A stretch of DNA of 8,352 nucleotides from an uncultured Pseudomonadota bacterium (GCA_937863215.1 CALMFQ010000134.1:1-8352), one strand, 5' to 3'. Counted from the first letter of the stretch, positions 1 through 7,080 are shown. Notes: a model not told the origin generated them from the sequence alone. Numbers and translations: made by a program.

Positions 1-2
1 GC

Positions 3-1193
3 GATGACGAGGCGGCACCGTACCCTTCCGGCTGGACCACCGTACTGGTGACACAGATGGAGCGGATCAGCGTCGATTTTGACGAGCTGCGCATCACCCT
101 GCGCGACATGCTCAGCTACCTGGACCGCCCCGCGTGCCCCAATGCCTTTGCCGGCACCGGCGGGCTGGAAGGGCCGGCATCGCTGACTGGCACGCTCAAA
201 CCGCGCCTGTATGGCGACGCGCTACTGATCCCGGCGGTGCTGGTCGATGCGGCCAAGCAAATCTACCTGGTACATGAAAACCCGGTATCCGTGCCAGGAC
301 TGTTGACCGCCTGGGACGGTGGCGCCGCCTACACCATGGATACCCCGTATGCCAGCCTGAGTGCATTGCAGACCACTGCGCCGGCGCCCGGCCACGCCTG
401 TGCGTTTGAAAGCGGCCCCACCTATGTCCGGCTCGGCACCAACCCGACTTATGGTCTGTACTGCAACAGCAATGGCCTGGCGATGAATGGCGGCTCGGCG
501 TGGATCAGCAACATCCGCCATGAGATCGGTTTGCCTGCCGCCCAGGTTGCCAGCGGCGGTTTCGCGTTTGGCGGCTATGCCGGTGACAATGAGTCCCTGC
601 TCGATCTGGCCGTGAATATCGGCCAGGCATCGCGAGTGGTACCGTCCATTAACCGGCTGGGGGCGTTCGCCGGTATTGCGCTGACCGCCCCCAGCGCCGG
701 TGCCGCCGTTGCCACCTATCGCCGTGCCGATTGCCTCGCCATCCGTCGCGAAGCGCCTGGCGGCGTACCGGAACCCGCCGGCACGGTGCGCGTGCGCGCC
801 GGCCGGAATTATATGCAGGGGCGGCAACTCAATCCGTCCGCTGATCTGGCCACCCGCCCGTGGCTGGCACAAGCGTGGTACAGCAACGCTGCCGTCGTGC
901 GCAGCGACGTACTGGCGAAATACCCTAAGGCGCCCACCATTGAAATCAGCATCGACACCATGGCCGGTTCGGTCACCGGTATTGCCAGCCAGTACGAAAC
1001 CCTGTTTTGCGCCGAGCGACACCAGTACCGTCTGACCATGCCGTTGACGCTGGCGCATCTCACTCGTGATCTGGGGCAAGTGGTGATGCTGCAAATGGCA
1101 CGCTTCAACCTGGCCTCGGGCCGGCCGATGCTGATCATCGGCATCGAACTGGCGCTGCGCGAGCGCGAAATTGAACTGACTGTGTGGGGTTAG
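3..1193 (+). CDS. Phage tail tip/baseplate-type protein (5' end outside window)
   Basis: The reading frame is open from base 3 to a TAG at 1191-1193. The GTG at 48 is the first in-frame start visible, but the upstream codons (DDEAAPYPSGWTTVLV) read as normal protein and run into a family-like segment (VERIS-type strand, then LRITLRDMLSYLDRPACP). The true start is therefore probably left of the window. Numbering from the GTG, residues 10-28 carry an 'LRD-x(5)-LDRP' pattern. Residues 345-381 form a strand-rich end finishing in ELTVWG, a pattern I associate with tail proteins that sit beside fibre genes in siphovirus-like prophages. There are no transmembrane segments, and the sequence is rich in Gly, Ala and beta-prone residues, as expected of a virion structural protein. 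It is followed after one base by the next tail gene, so it belongs to the same operon. A phage tail role is well supported by context. The exact role (hub, tip or adaptor) is inferred. Confidence 0.7.
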   Translation, partial: DDEAAPYPSGWTTVLVTQMERISVDFDELRITLRDMLSYLDRPACPNAFAGTGGLEGPASLTGTLKPRLYGDALLIPAVLVDAAKQIYLVHENPVSVPGLLTAWDGGAAYTMDTPYASLSALQTTAPAPGHACAFESGPTYVRLGTNPTYGLYCNSNGLAMNGGSAWISNIRHEIGLPAAQVASGGFAFGGYAGDNESLLDLAVNIGQASRVVPSINRLGAFAGIALTAPSAGAAVATYRRADCLAIRREAPGGVPEPAGTVRVRAGRNYMQGRQLNPSADLATRPWLAQAWYSNAAVVRSDVLAKYPKAPTIEISIDTMAGSVTGIASQYETLFCAERHQYRLTMPLTLAHLTRDLGQVVMLQMARFNLASGRPMLIIGIELALREREIELTVWG

Positions 1194-1194
1194 C

Positions 1195-2040
1195 ATGGCC
1201 GTATTTCTTGGTTGGCAAGACCGCATCAAAAACGCCGTACTCAGCGGCGGCAGTTGGGTGTCTGGCCTCGGCCTAGCCAACCTGACCAGCTGGCCAAAAT
1301 CCAATCCGGCGCGCAGCACCAATACCAGCGCCAGCAGCACCCAATTCGATTTCGACCTGGGCGCCGTGCTCCCATCGCGCGCCGGCATGCTGGTTGGCCA
1401 CAATCTCAGCCTGAATGGTGTGTGGCGGCTCACGTTGAGTGCGTCCGCGTCCGGCAACACCGATCGCTGGGACAGCGGTTACCAGCCGGCATGGTTCCTG
1501 GATTTCGACAATAGCGCCCTCGAATGGGAGAGCGAAAGCTGGTGGGAGGGCAGTACCGACGTCGATCTGGTCGGGACCCCTTACCATTTGCCGATCCTCT
1601 TGCCCGACTGGATACCGGCCCGTTATGGCCGGCTGGAGCTGATCGACCCTGACAATCCTGCAGGCTTTGTGCAGGCCGGGCGCTTCGTGCTCTGCAATGG
1701 CATGCAGGCGCTGCCCAGCTTTGGCGTGGAAGATAGCTGGCGCGACCTCTCGACCCGTAAAACCCTGCCCAGCGGCATATCGTATATCGAATCGCGTGAT
1801 GCGCTGCGAGCTGTCAAGCTGCCGCTCGACTGGATCGACCGGCACGCTGAATTTGGCCAGCTGTATGAAATGCAGCGTCGTCTACGCACCGTTGGCGACG
1901 TGCTCTACCTGCCGTCGCTGACCGACTATCAAGCCTGCCAGCGCACCGGTTTCATCGGTGCGTTGAGCGAGCTCTCGCCTATCTCTCACCCCTTGGTGAA
2001 TTACTCACGCACGCCGCTGGCACTGGAGGAACTCAAGTGA
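1195..2040 (+). CDS. Phage tail protein, beta-sandwich-like (281 aa)
   Basis: The ATG at 1195 lies one base after the previous stop, with a weak GGGG (1186-1189) as ribosome binding site. The protein is soluble, Trp/Asp/Ser rich and predicted mostly beta. Residues 142-169 (ARYGRLELIDPDNP...GFVQAGRFVLCNG) match the 'R-Y-x-R-[IL]-x-[IL]-x-D-P-x-N-P-x-G-[FY]-[IV]-x-x-G-R' signature seen in discoidin-like domains of phage tail proteins, where it forms core strands of a jelly-roll. Residues 223-249 (LYEMQRRLRTVGDVLYLPSL...YQACQ) look like a second conserved patch, in which the fold is closed by a display of aromatic residues. There is no signal peptide and no catalytic motif. Its place between the tip protein and the fibre suggests a tail-tip component or fibre adaptor. 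It shares a 4-base overlap with the fibre gene, so the two are probably translationally coupled. Tail assignment is likely; the precise function is unknown. Confidence 0.65.
   Translation: MAVFLGWQDRIKNAVLSGGSWVSGLGLANLTSWPKSNPARSTNTSASSTQFDFDLGAVLPSRAGMLVGHNLSLNGVWRLTLSASASGNTDRWDSGYQPAWFLDFDNSALEWESESWWEGSTDVDLVGTPYHLPILLPDWIPARYGRLELIDPDNPAGFVQAGRFVLCNGMQALPSFGVEDSWRDLSTRKTLPSGISYIESRDALRAVKLPLDWIDRHAEFGQLYEMQRRLRTVGDVLYLPSLTDYQACQRTGFIGALSELSPISHPLVNYSRTPLALEELK
2025..2030 (+). promoter_or_regulatory. Strong ribosome binding site fixing the GTG start of the fibre gene
   Basis: GGAGGA lies six bases before the GTG at 2037. It sits inside the last codons of the upstream tail gene, and the GTG overlaps that gene's TGA stop (GTGA). 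The near-ideal Shine-Dalgarno sequence and spacing are the reason for choosing this non-ATG start. Confidence 0.75.
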
Positions 2041-4571
2041 GTCAATGGACAATCAATGGCCATAGCTATTCTGACGACGGCAGCCAACCGCGCGATCTGC
2101 GTTACGGGGGGTGGCGCACCTGGTTCCCGGCTTTGATGGCCGACATCGCCACGGTCGGCACCACGGTGGACGACGCCGTGGTGGCTGCCACCGCCGCCGC
2201 GAGCAATGCGCAGATATACGCGGCGGCACTCACTGCCAGTTATGCCGGCGCGCTCACTATCGGCGCCGGGACCAAGACCTTTGTCGTGCAACCGAACAAG
2301 CAGCTCGCCGCCGGGCAGTATGTCATCGCAACGCGCAGCGCAGACCCGGCGTACTACATGTGGGGTACCGTAAACAGCTACGACGCCGTCAGCGGCGCCT
2401 TACAGATCAGTGTCATCGCCACCGGGGGAAGTGGTAGTTACAGCGGCTGGACTATCGCCCTGTCCGGCGCGCAAGGCCCCCAAGGCCCAGCCGCACGCGC
2501 TTACGTGCGCGGCAAATCCGCCGCCTACACCGCCGTCCTTGGCGATATCGGCTGCATCATCGACTGCACTGGCTCATGGACGCTGAGCCTGACTGCGGCT
2601 GCCACGCTGGGCGACGGGTTTTATGTGTGGGTGCGAAATGGCGGCAGCGGCACGATTACGATTGATCCGGCAGGTGCCGAGACTATCGACGGCGGCGCGA
2701 CAACGACACTGCCGGCCGGGCATTACTGCCTGCTGCAATGCGACGGCGGCGCCTGGAAAACGACCCAGCTAGGGGTCGTCGGGCTGCAGAAGCTGTCGAT
2801 CTTCAGCGCCGCCACGGCCGGGAAAACGCCGGTCAGCTCGTTGGAAATGCTGGGCGATGGGGTGAACTATATCGGGGCGATGGGCACGGCCACGGCCGTG
2901 TACTGGGTCGCGCAAAAATCGCTGTTCGTCCTGCTGACGACCACCGCGCCGTATATTTACACCAGCCCGGACGGCAAAATCTGGACGGCGCGCAACAATA
3001 CGCTGGGCGGGTCTGCCGGGCTGCGCATGGCAACCAACGGCAGCGTGTGGATCGTGTCCAACACTACCAACGCCACGTGGACGCAATCCACGGATTTAAT
3101 CAGCTGGTCGGCGTGCGCCGGGCCGGCGAGCAGTCACGGCGTATACTCGGCCGGATCGGCGTTTGTGTCGCGCGCGAGCAGCAACAGTTATGGCGCGTAC
3201 TATTCGTCACCAGACGGATCGGCGTGGACACAGCGGTATACGATGGGGTCCAGCATGACCGGTGTGGTGGGATTGGGCACCACGCGGGTCGTCGCCAATA
3301 CCCAGCTCGCCATGGCGCACTATTCGACCGACAGCGGGGCAACCTGGACCGCAGCGGCAACACCACCAGCGGCGGCTCTCTATGCGCTCGCGGCGGGGGG
3401 CGGGCGAGTGGTTGGCATCCATTCGGCGGCAGCGAATACGCGCTACTCGACCGATGGCAACACATGGTCAAACGGCGGCGCACTGCCAACCAGTGCCAAC
3501 GCCGCCATCGCCTATGGCGCCGGGCTGTTTGTCGTGGTTGGCAATGCGGGGGCTATCGCCACCTCGCCCGATTCGACCACGTGGACGTCGCGCACGTCCG
3601 GCGTGTCCGCCAATCTGACCCACGTCATATTTACCGGCACGAAGTTCGTCGCGGTCGGGCAAGCGTCCGGCACGATTCCGGTGGTGCTCACGTCGCCGGA
3701 CGGGATTACCTGGACACTGCGCACCAGCGGACTGCCGACCGATTCGTCATCGGCCCGCTGGGCGGCCTACATGGGGACGACTTACGTCATATCCACGGAC
3801 ACAGTCGTTTATACGTCATCCGATGCGATCACCTGGGCCACTGCCGGCGCCGTGACGCTGGCCAATACTGCTTATCAACGAGTGTGCGCGGTCGGGTCCA
3901 CCTTGTACTGCACTGCCGTCAATTCCCCCGTGTATTCGTCCACGGATGGGGTCAACTGGGCTGCGTTGCCGGGAGTCGCCAAGGGCAGCACGATCAGCGC
4001 CTACGGCTCCGAGCTGTACGTCAGCCAGTACGGGCTGGCGAAATCGACCGACAGCGGCGCGACCTGGACGCCGGTCGCCAGGAGTATCGAATCGCTGTTG
4101 CCGTCTGGCTGGCGGGTCGGTAGCGTCGGCCTGATCATCGACGACAACAGCAACTGGTATGCCACCACTACCGACGGCGTGACCTGGACGCAGCGCACCC
4201 TGCCGTCGCCGTATGGGTACAACGCCGCACAAGCGTTCGTTGACGGACGGCTGTACCTGCGCCAGACATCAGGCGGGTCGGTGGTCAGCACGGCAGACGG
4301 CATCAACTGGACGACCGAGGCCAGCGCCTGGCAGCGCGGCAGCGCGGTGTCGGGGGCCGTCGCCAAATTCCGCAATTGCTGGATCAGCGGCAACAGCAGT
4401 TACACCTACACCCAGGGCGCGCTGACAGACCCGCCCGGCACCCGGCAGCCCGTTCTGACGTTCGCCGGCACCGGCGTGGCGGCGTCCAGCAGCGTGCTGG
4501 TAATGGCGGCCTCTACCACGCTTAACGTGCTGGACGCAACAACTGACCCGAAGGGACTGTTTGCCTCATGA
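2037..4571 (+). CDS. Tail fibre / receptor-binding protein with 12 Asp-box-like propeller repeats (844 aa)
   Basis: This is probably the host-recognition fibre at the tail tip. Residues 1-60 are an attachment region ending in an Ala-rich helix (about 46-66). Residues 68-143 (LTIGAGTKTFVVQ...YMWGTV...W-T-I) match a module common in phage fibres. Residues 143-152 hold a short collagen-like GAQGPQGPA linker. Residues 155-243 form a second beta module (GDIGCIIDCTGSWTLSL...VRNGGSGTITIDPAGAETIDG) also typical of fibres. Residues 273-760 carry twelve copies of an [ST]-x-D-x(0-1)-G-x-x-W motif, with tryptophans at 316, 357, 397, 437, 477, 516, 559, 600, 641, 677, 717 and 758. Two copies (430-437 and 670-677, STDSGATW) are canonical Asp-boxes as in sialidases and xyloglucanases; most others lack one residue. 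No sialidase Arg triad or chaperone domain is evident, so I read the repeats as a binding propeller and not a proven enzyme. The GTG start has a strong GGAGGA. The gene overlaps both neighbours by 4 bases. Confidence 0.8.
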   Translation: MSQWTINGHSYSDDGSQPRDLRYGGWRTWFPALMADIATVGTTVDDAVVAATAAASNAQIYAAALTASYAGALTIGAGTKTFVVQPNKQLAAGQYVIATRSADPAYYMWGTVNSYDAVSGALQISVIATGGSGSYSGWTIALSGAQGPQGPAARAYVRGKSAAYTAVLGDIGCIIDCTGSWTLSLTAAATLGDGFYVWVRNGGSGTITIDPAGAETIDGGATTTLPAGHYCLLQCDGGAWKTTQLGVVGLQKLSIFSAATAGKTPVSSLEMLGDGVNYIGAMGTATAVYWVAQKSLFVLLTTTAPYIYTSPDGKIWTARNNTLGGSAGLRMATNGSVWIVSNTTNATWTQSTDLISWSACAGPASSHGVYSAGSAFVSRASSNSYGAYYSSPDGSAWTQRYTMGSSMTGVVGLGTTRVVANTQLAMAHYSTDSGATWTAAATPPAAALYALAAGGGRVVGIHSAAANTRYSTDGNTWSNGGALPTSANAAIAYGAGLFVVVGNAGAIATSPDSTTWTSRTSGVSANLTHVIFTGTKFVAVGQASGTIPVVLTSPDGITWTLRTSGLPTDSSSARWAAYMGTTYVISTDTVVYTSSDAITWATAGAVTLANTAYQRVCAVGSTLYCTAVNSPVYSSTDGVNWAALPGVAKGSTISAYGSELYVSQYGLAKSTDSGATWTPVARSIESLLPSGWRVGSVGLIIDDNSNWYATTTDGVTWTQRTLPSPYGYNAAQAFVDGRLYLRQTSGGSVVSTADGINWTTEASAWQRGSAVSGAVAKFRNCWISGNSSYTYTQGALTDPPGTRQPVLTFAGTGVAASSSVLVMAASTTLNVLDATTDPKGLFAS
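2964..4310 (+). repeat. Twelve ~40-residue Asp-box-like coding repeats in the fibre
   Basis: The repeat is best seen in protein: SPDGKIWT, STDLISWS, SPDGSAWT, STDSGATW, STDGNTWS, SPDSTTWT, SPDGITWT, SSDAITWA, STDGVNWA, STDSGATW, TTDGVTWT, STADGINW. Tryptophan-to-tryptophan spacings are 41, 40, 40, 40, 39, 43, 41, 41, 36, 40 and 41 residues. In DNA the copies have diverged. The pair coding STDSGATW at 3324 and 4044 still shares the 14-base run TCGACCGACAGCGG, so the array is old or under diversifying selection and not a recent tandem duplication. Confidence 0.85.
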
Positions 4572-5116
4572 GATACGTCTACGACTTTTACGGCTGGTAC
4601 GCCGGCCCCTGCAGCGACAACGAGCAGCGCAGCACCGAGACTGCACCGGCCAATATCAGCCAGGCTACAACGCCCGGCCAACTGCGCGCGAACTGGACCG
4701 GATACGAGTGGCTCGATCTGCCGTACCAGCTGCCGCCGCAACCCGCCATCGATCGCGCCGCATTGACCGCCGACATCGACCGCCGCGCCGATGCGCTGCG
4801 CCTGGCCATCGTCGGCGATCCGGTGCGGGTCGAAGAATACCGCTTGGCGCGCGACGAAGCGGCCGCCTACATCGCCGTCAACTACACCGGCACCGTGCCG
4901 CCCACCGTGCAGGCGTGGGCCACCGCGAAGAGCTGGGCCGCCAAACGGGCCGCTGACGACATCGCCGCCACCGCTCAAGCGTGGGAATCTGCACTGTACG
5001 CAATCCGCTCGATCCGCCTGATCGGCAAGGAGGCGGTGCGTAGCGCAGCTACAGACACCGCTGCACAGGCGGCTTATGACACGGCACTGGCCCAATTGGC
5101 CGCGATTGGCGGATAA
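4568..5116 (+). CDS. Tail-fibre assembly-like / tail accessory protein (182 aa)
   Basis: The ATG at 4568 overlaps the fibre stop as ATGA, with AAGGGA at 4551-4556 upstream. The N-terminal 50 residues (MRYVYDFYGWYAGP..., then TPGQLRANWTGYEWLDL) resemble the short beta-rich N-terminus of fibre-assembly and fibre-cap proteins encoded straight after fibres. Residues 60-178 are helical and Ala/Arg rich, with the phage-tail pattern R-R-A-D-A-L-R ... EYRLARDEAAAYIAVNYTG ... VPPTVQAWA, then RSIRLIGKEAVRSA. That pattern recurs at the end of tail gene clusters. It has no membrane segment and no catalytic motif. The tight coupling to the fibre suggests a chaperone or trimerisation/attachment partner of that fibre, which is inferred from position. 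It could instead be a minor structural tail protein. Confidence 0.6.
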   Translation: MRYVYDFYGWYAGPCSDNEQRSTETAPANISQATTPGQLRANWTGYEWLDLPYQLPPQPAIDRAALTADIDRRADALRLAIVGDPVRVEEYRLARDEAAAYIAVNYTGTVPPTVQAWATAKSWAAKRAADDIAATAQAWESALYAIRSIRLIGKEAVRSAATDTAAQAAYDTALAQLAAIGG

Positions 5117-5118
5117 GC

Positions 5119-5565
5119 ATGCCCATCCAACTGCTTTACACCCGCAGCCACCACCTTAGTAGCGCCGCCATCCGGCTGGCCACCTGGGGCGATTTCTCTC
5201 ACGTCGCCCAGATCGATGGGCCAAAGGTCATCGAGTCGGTGTTCCGCGACGGTGTGCGCGAAGACTCGCTGGACAACGCCATCGCCCGCGCCAGCCGCTG
5301 GGCCATCGTCGAATACCGCCACCGCAACCCGACCGCAATGATCGCCGCCGCCCGCTCACAGATCGGCAAGCCTTACGACAAGACCGGCGCGCTCGGCCTC
5401 GGCCTGCATCGCGACTGGCAAGAAGACGACGCCTGGTGGTGTTCGGAATTGATCCCGTGGGCTGCCGAGCAGGCCGGTGAGGCGTGGTTCATGCCGCAGG
5501 TCATGCACCGGATTACCCCGCAACACCTATGGATGCGCCACGGCAGGATTGTGGCGAGTCGCTGA
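5119..5565 (+). CDS. YiiX/YebB-like permuted NlpC/P60 putative cysteine peptidase (148 aa)
   Basis: The ATG at 5119 is two bases past the previous stop, with a weak GGCGGA (5108-5113). The order of motifs fits the circularly permuted NlpC/P60 (papain-like) family. A histidine in W-G-D-F-S-H-V (His28) comes first. Then come the loop G-K-P-Y-D (83-87) and the nucleophile motif W-W-C-S-E-L (Cys108), with His before Cys as in YiiX/YaeF proteins. A length near 150 residues also suits the family. It has no signal peptide or TM segment. Known relatives act on peptide, amide or lipid-linked bonds of cell envelopes, and many have no known substrate. Sitting between the fibre genes and the holin, it could be a virion enzyme that helps entry or an auxiliary lysis enzyme. 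The active-site assignment is by motif only. Confidence 0.65.
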   Translation: MPIQLLYTRSHHLSSAAIRLATWGDFSHVAQIDGPKVIESVFRDGVREDSLDNAIARASRWAIVEYRHRNPTAMIAAARSQIGKPYDKTGALGLGLHRDWQEDDAWWCSELIPWAAEQAGEAWFMPQVMHRITPQHLWMRHGRIVASR

Positions 5566-5580
5566 AGAAGAAAGGGCAGC

Positions 5581-5925
5581 ATGCTGGAAAATTTCAACGG
5601 GCCGGAATGGCTGAAAAACATCACCAGCGGATCGCTGATGTCGGTCTTCTGGGCGCTGGTAGGGCGCGCAATGTTTCACGCCAAGCTGGTGCAGCAGGGG
5701 CGGCGGCGGGTGTTTTCGCTGGCGCTGATCTGGGAGCTGCCGATTGCCCTGGGCATGTACATGGTCGGTGCCGGCATTGCCGATGCCGTGGGCAGCACCG
5801 GCCATATCCGCGACGGCATTATCGTTTCGTGCGCCTATCTCGGGCCGCGCGCCATTGAACAGCTGTTCGAACTGGTAATGGAAGCCATCGAACAGCGCAT
5901 GAACAAAGGGGGTGAACAGTCATGA
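5581..5925 (+). CDS. Holin, superfamily III / LydA-like (114 aa)
   Basis: The ATG at 5581 has AAAGGG at 5571-5576. Hydrophobic segments lie at about residues 16-34 and 44-68, with a weaker third at 79-100. The segment G-H-I-R-D ... Y-L-G-P-R-A-I-E (75-92) resembles the conserved GH-x-G-x-R-x-x-E end of superfamily III (LydA-type) holins, and a basic stretch QGRRR (39-43) separates the first two segments. The size is normal for a holin. Such proteins assemble in the inner membrane and open it at a set time so that the endolysin reaches peptidoglycan. The ATGA overlap with the downstream endolysin supports this strongly, since the endolysin has no visible signal sequence and needs an export hole. 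The family call is by pattern, so another holin class is possible. Confidence 0.7.
   Translation: MLENFNGPEWLKNITSGSLMSVFWALVGRAMFHAKLVQQGRRRVFSLALIWELPIALGMYMVGAGIADAVGSTGHIRDGIIVSCAYLGPRAIEQLFELVMEAIEQRMNKGGEQS
5905..5915 (+). promoter_or_regulatory. Near-consensus ribosome binding site of the endolysin
   Basis: The sequence AAAGGGGGTGA differs at one base from the ideal AAAGGAGGTGA and ends seven bases before the ATG at 5922. It is the best Shine-Dalgarno in the window. It suggests the endolysin is made at a high rate and stored until the holin fires, although it sits within the last codons of the holin gene. Confidence 0.7.
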
Positions 5926-6461
5926 ATTTCGACCAGGCATTTGACCGGCTGATGGGGCTGGAAGGCGGCTACAGCAACCACGCCGCCGACCGTGGCGGCC
6001 AGACCAACTGGGGCGTCACCGAAACGGCGGCACGCAACTTCGGCTACCGCGGCGAAATGCGCGCCTTGCCGCAAAGCGTGGCGCGGCAGATTTATCGCCA
6101 GGACTACTGGGACGAGCTGAAGCTGGAAGCGATTGCGCAACAGGCACCGCAACTGGCGTGGAAGCTGTTCGACATCGGCGTGAACATGGGCACCGGCCGC
6201 GCCGCGCAGTTTCTGCAGCGCACGCTGAACGTGCTCAACCGCGCCGGCCGCGATTATCCCGATCTACGCATCGATGGCGCCATCGGCCCGAAATCGCTGG
6301 ATAGCCTGCAATGCCTGCTGACATTGCGCGGGCCGGATGCCGAAACCGTGATCGTGCGGGCGCTCAACGCCCTGCAGGCGGTCAGCTACATCGAACTATC
6401 CGAGCGCGACCCCAGCCAGGAGGCCTTTACCTACGGCTGGCTGTGGCAGCGCGTGGCGTAG
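5922..6461 (+). CDS. Endolysin, GH108 N-acetylmuramidase with PG-binding domain (179 aa)
   Basis: This enzyme should cleave the beta-1,4 bond between N-acetylmuramic acid and N-acetylglucosamine. Residues 1-95 fit glycosyl hydrolase family 108. They include the catalytic motif L-E-G-G-Y-S-N with Glu14, the D-x-G-G-x-T-x-W-G-V-T motif (residues 23-33) and YRQDYWDEL (58-66). Residues about 96-179 fit the C-terminal peptidoglycan-binding domain of the family: F-D-I-G-V-N-M-G (83-90) at the boundary, D-G-A-I-G-P-K-S (118-125), and an E-x-F-x-x-G-W-L-x-R-type end. The length of about 180 residues is standard. No N-terminal signal or TM segment is present, so it depends on the upstream holin, with which it overlaps by ATGA. 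All key residues are intact. Confidence 0.92.
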   Translation: MNFDQAFDRLMGLEGGYSNHAADRGGQTNWGVTETAARNFGYRGEMRALPQSVARQIYRQDYWDELKLEAIAQQAPQLAWKLFDIGVNMGTGRAAQFLQRTLNVLNRAGRDYPDLRIDGAIGPKSLDSLQCLLTLRGPDAETVIVRALNALQAVSYIELSERDPSQEAFTYGWLWQRVA

Positions 6462-6496
6462 CTGGCAACAGCTACTAATTGCTATCGAATTTAGTA
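6458..6496 (+). other. Two overlapping, mutually exclusive stem-loops before the 3TM-holin-like gene
   Basis: The first inverted repeat is GTAGCT (6458-6463) with AGCTAC (6470-6475). The second is TACTAA (6473-6478) with TTAGTA (6491-6496). They share bases 6473-6475, so only one can form at a time. The second ends at the first base of the AGGGGA ribosome binding site (6496-6501) of the next gene. The first stem includes the endolysin stop codon. Neither is followed by a T-run, so they are not intrinsic terminators. A regulatory role is only a possibility, as stems of six bases, one of them AT-rich, may be chance. Confidence 0.35.
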
Positions 6497-6506
6497 GGGG
6501 ACAAGT

Positions 6507-7037
6507 ATGGAATTCGACTGGAAATCACTGGTGGGCAAAATCGCTCCAACCATTGGCACCGCCTTGGGCGGGCCGCTGGGCGGCATGGCTGTTACCGCCA
6601 TTGCCGATGCCATCGGCCTGAGCGACAAAACCGAAGATGCCGTTCGCGCCGCACTGGCCGGCGCCAACCCGGATCAGATGATTGCGTTGAAACAGGCAGA
6701 CCAGGCATTTGCGTTGAAGATGCGCGAGTTGGGATTCAACAACCTGCAGGCCCTGGAGCGCATCGCCGCCGACGACCGCAGCAATGCCCGCAACCGCGAA
6801 ATCCAGCTGCGCGACAACACCCCACGGATTCTGGCTTACGCCGTCACCATTGGCTTTTTTGGTGTGCTGTTTTTTCTGCTCGCAGTGGGAAAGCCAGTCG
6901 CTGGCGGCGATGCTTTGTTGGTGATGCTGGGTGCGCTGGGTACAGCGTGGGCGGGGATTATCAGCTACTACTTCGGCACCAGCGCCGGATCGGCGCGCAA
7001 GGATGTGCTGATGTTCGGGCGGCAGGGGAAGGTTTGA
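6507..7037 (+). CDS. 3TM/GTA-type holin-like membrane protein (176 aa)
   Basis: The ATG at 6507 follows AGGGGA (6496-6501). Residues 14-37 form a Gly/Ala-rich hydrophobic stretch (IGTALGGPLGGMAV...). Residues 41-107 are a charged helical region (KQADQAFALKMRELGFNN, RSNARNREIQLRD). Two clear membrane segments follow at about 107-127 and 135-156, ending in S-Y-Y-F-G-T-S-A-G-S-A-R-K. This layout, and especially the YYFG-[ST]-SAGS-x-[KR]-K end, is typical of a phage protein family found next to endolysins and often listed as 3TM (GTA-type) holin or as hypothetical. It is the last gene of the rightward operon. It may be a second holin, a pinholin or an antiholin. The family pattern is clear to me, but the lysis role is inferred from position and topology. 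Confidence 0.65.
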   Translation: MEFDWKSLVGKIAPTIGTALGGPLGGMAVTAIADAIGLSDKTEDAVRAALAGANPDQMIALKQADQAFALKMRELGFNNLQALERIAADDRSNARNREIQLRDNTPRILAYAVTIGFFGVLFFLLAVGKPVAGGDALLVMLGALGTAWAGIISYYFGTSAGSARKDVLMFGRQGKV

Positions 7038-7043
7038 GCGGGG

Positions 7044-7062
7044 TACGCAAGATTTGTGCGTA
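7044..7062. other. Stem-loop just after the late operon
   Basis: TACGCA (7044-7049) pairs with TGCGTA (7057-7062) around a seven-base loop, seven bases after the last stop codon of the late operon. No T-run follows, so an intrinsic terminator is not supported. The right part, TTGTGCGTA (7054-7062), recurs exactly at 7976-7984 in the repressor control region, which makes a protein-binding site an alternative reading. Confidence 0.35.
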
Positions 7063-7080
7063 GGCTCCCGGTTACTGCGT

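Noticed and set aside
222..1460. Open frame of 412 codons on the minus strand, opposite the first tail genes
   Set aside because: It mirrors the codon structure of the + strand tail gene (GC-rich third positions leave few stops), is rich in Arg, His and Gly, has no recognisable domain, and crosses two well-supported genes.
2738..4123. Open frame of 461 codons on the + strand inside the fibre gene
   Set aside because: It is Arg/Gly/His rich low-complexity sequence in a shifted frame of the repeat region. Its periodicity comes from the Asp-box repeats of the true frame.
3816..4232. Open frame of 138 codons on the minus strand within the fibre gene
   Set aside because: Shadow of the fibre gene, Gly/Arg/Asp rich, with no start signal or domain.
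6479..7063. Open frame of 194 codons overlapping the 3TM-holin-like gene
   Set aside because: I considered it as a possible nested spanin, but it has no TM segment or lipobox, is full of Arg/His/Cys, and is a shifted frame of the clear membrane protein gene at 6507.
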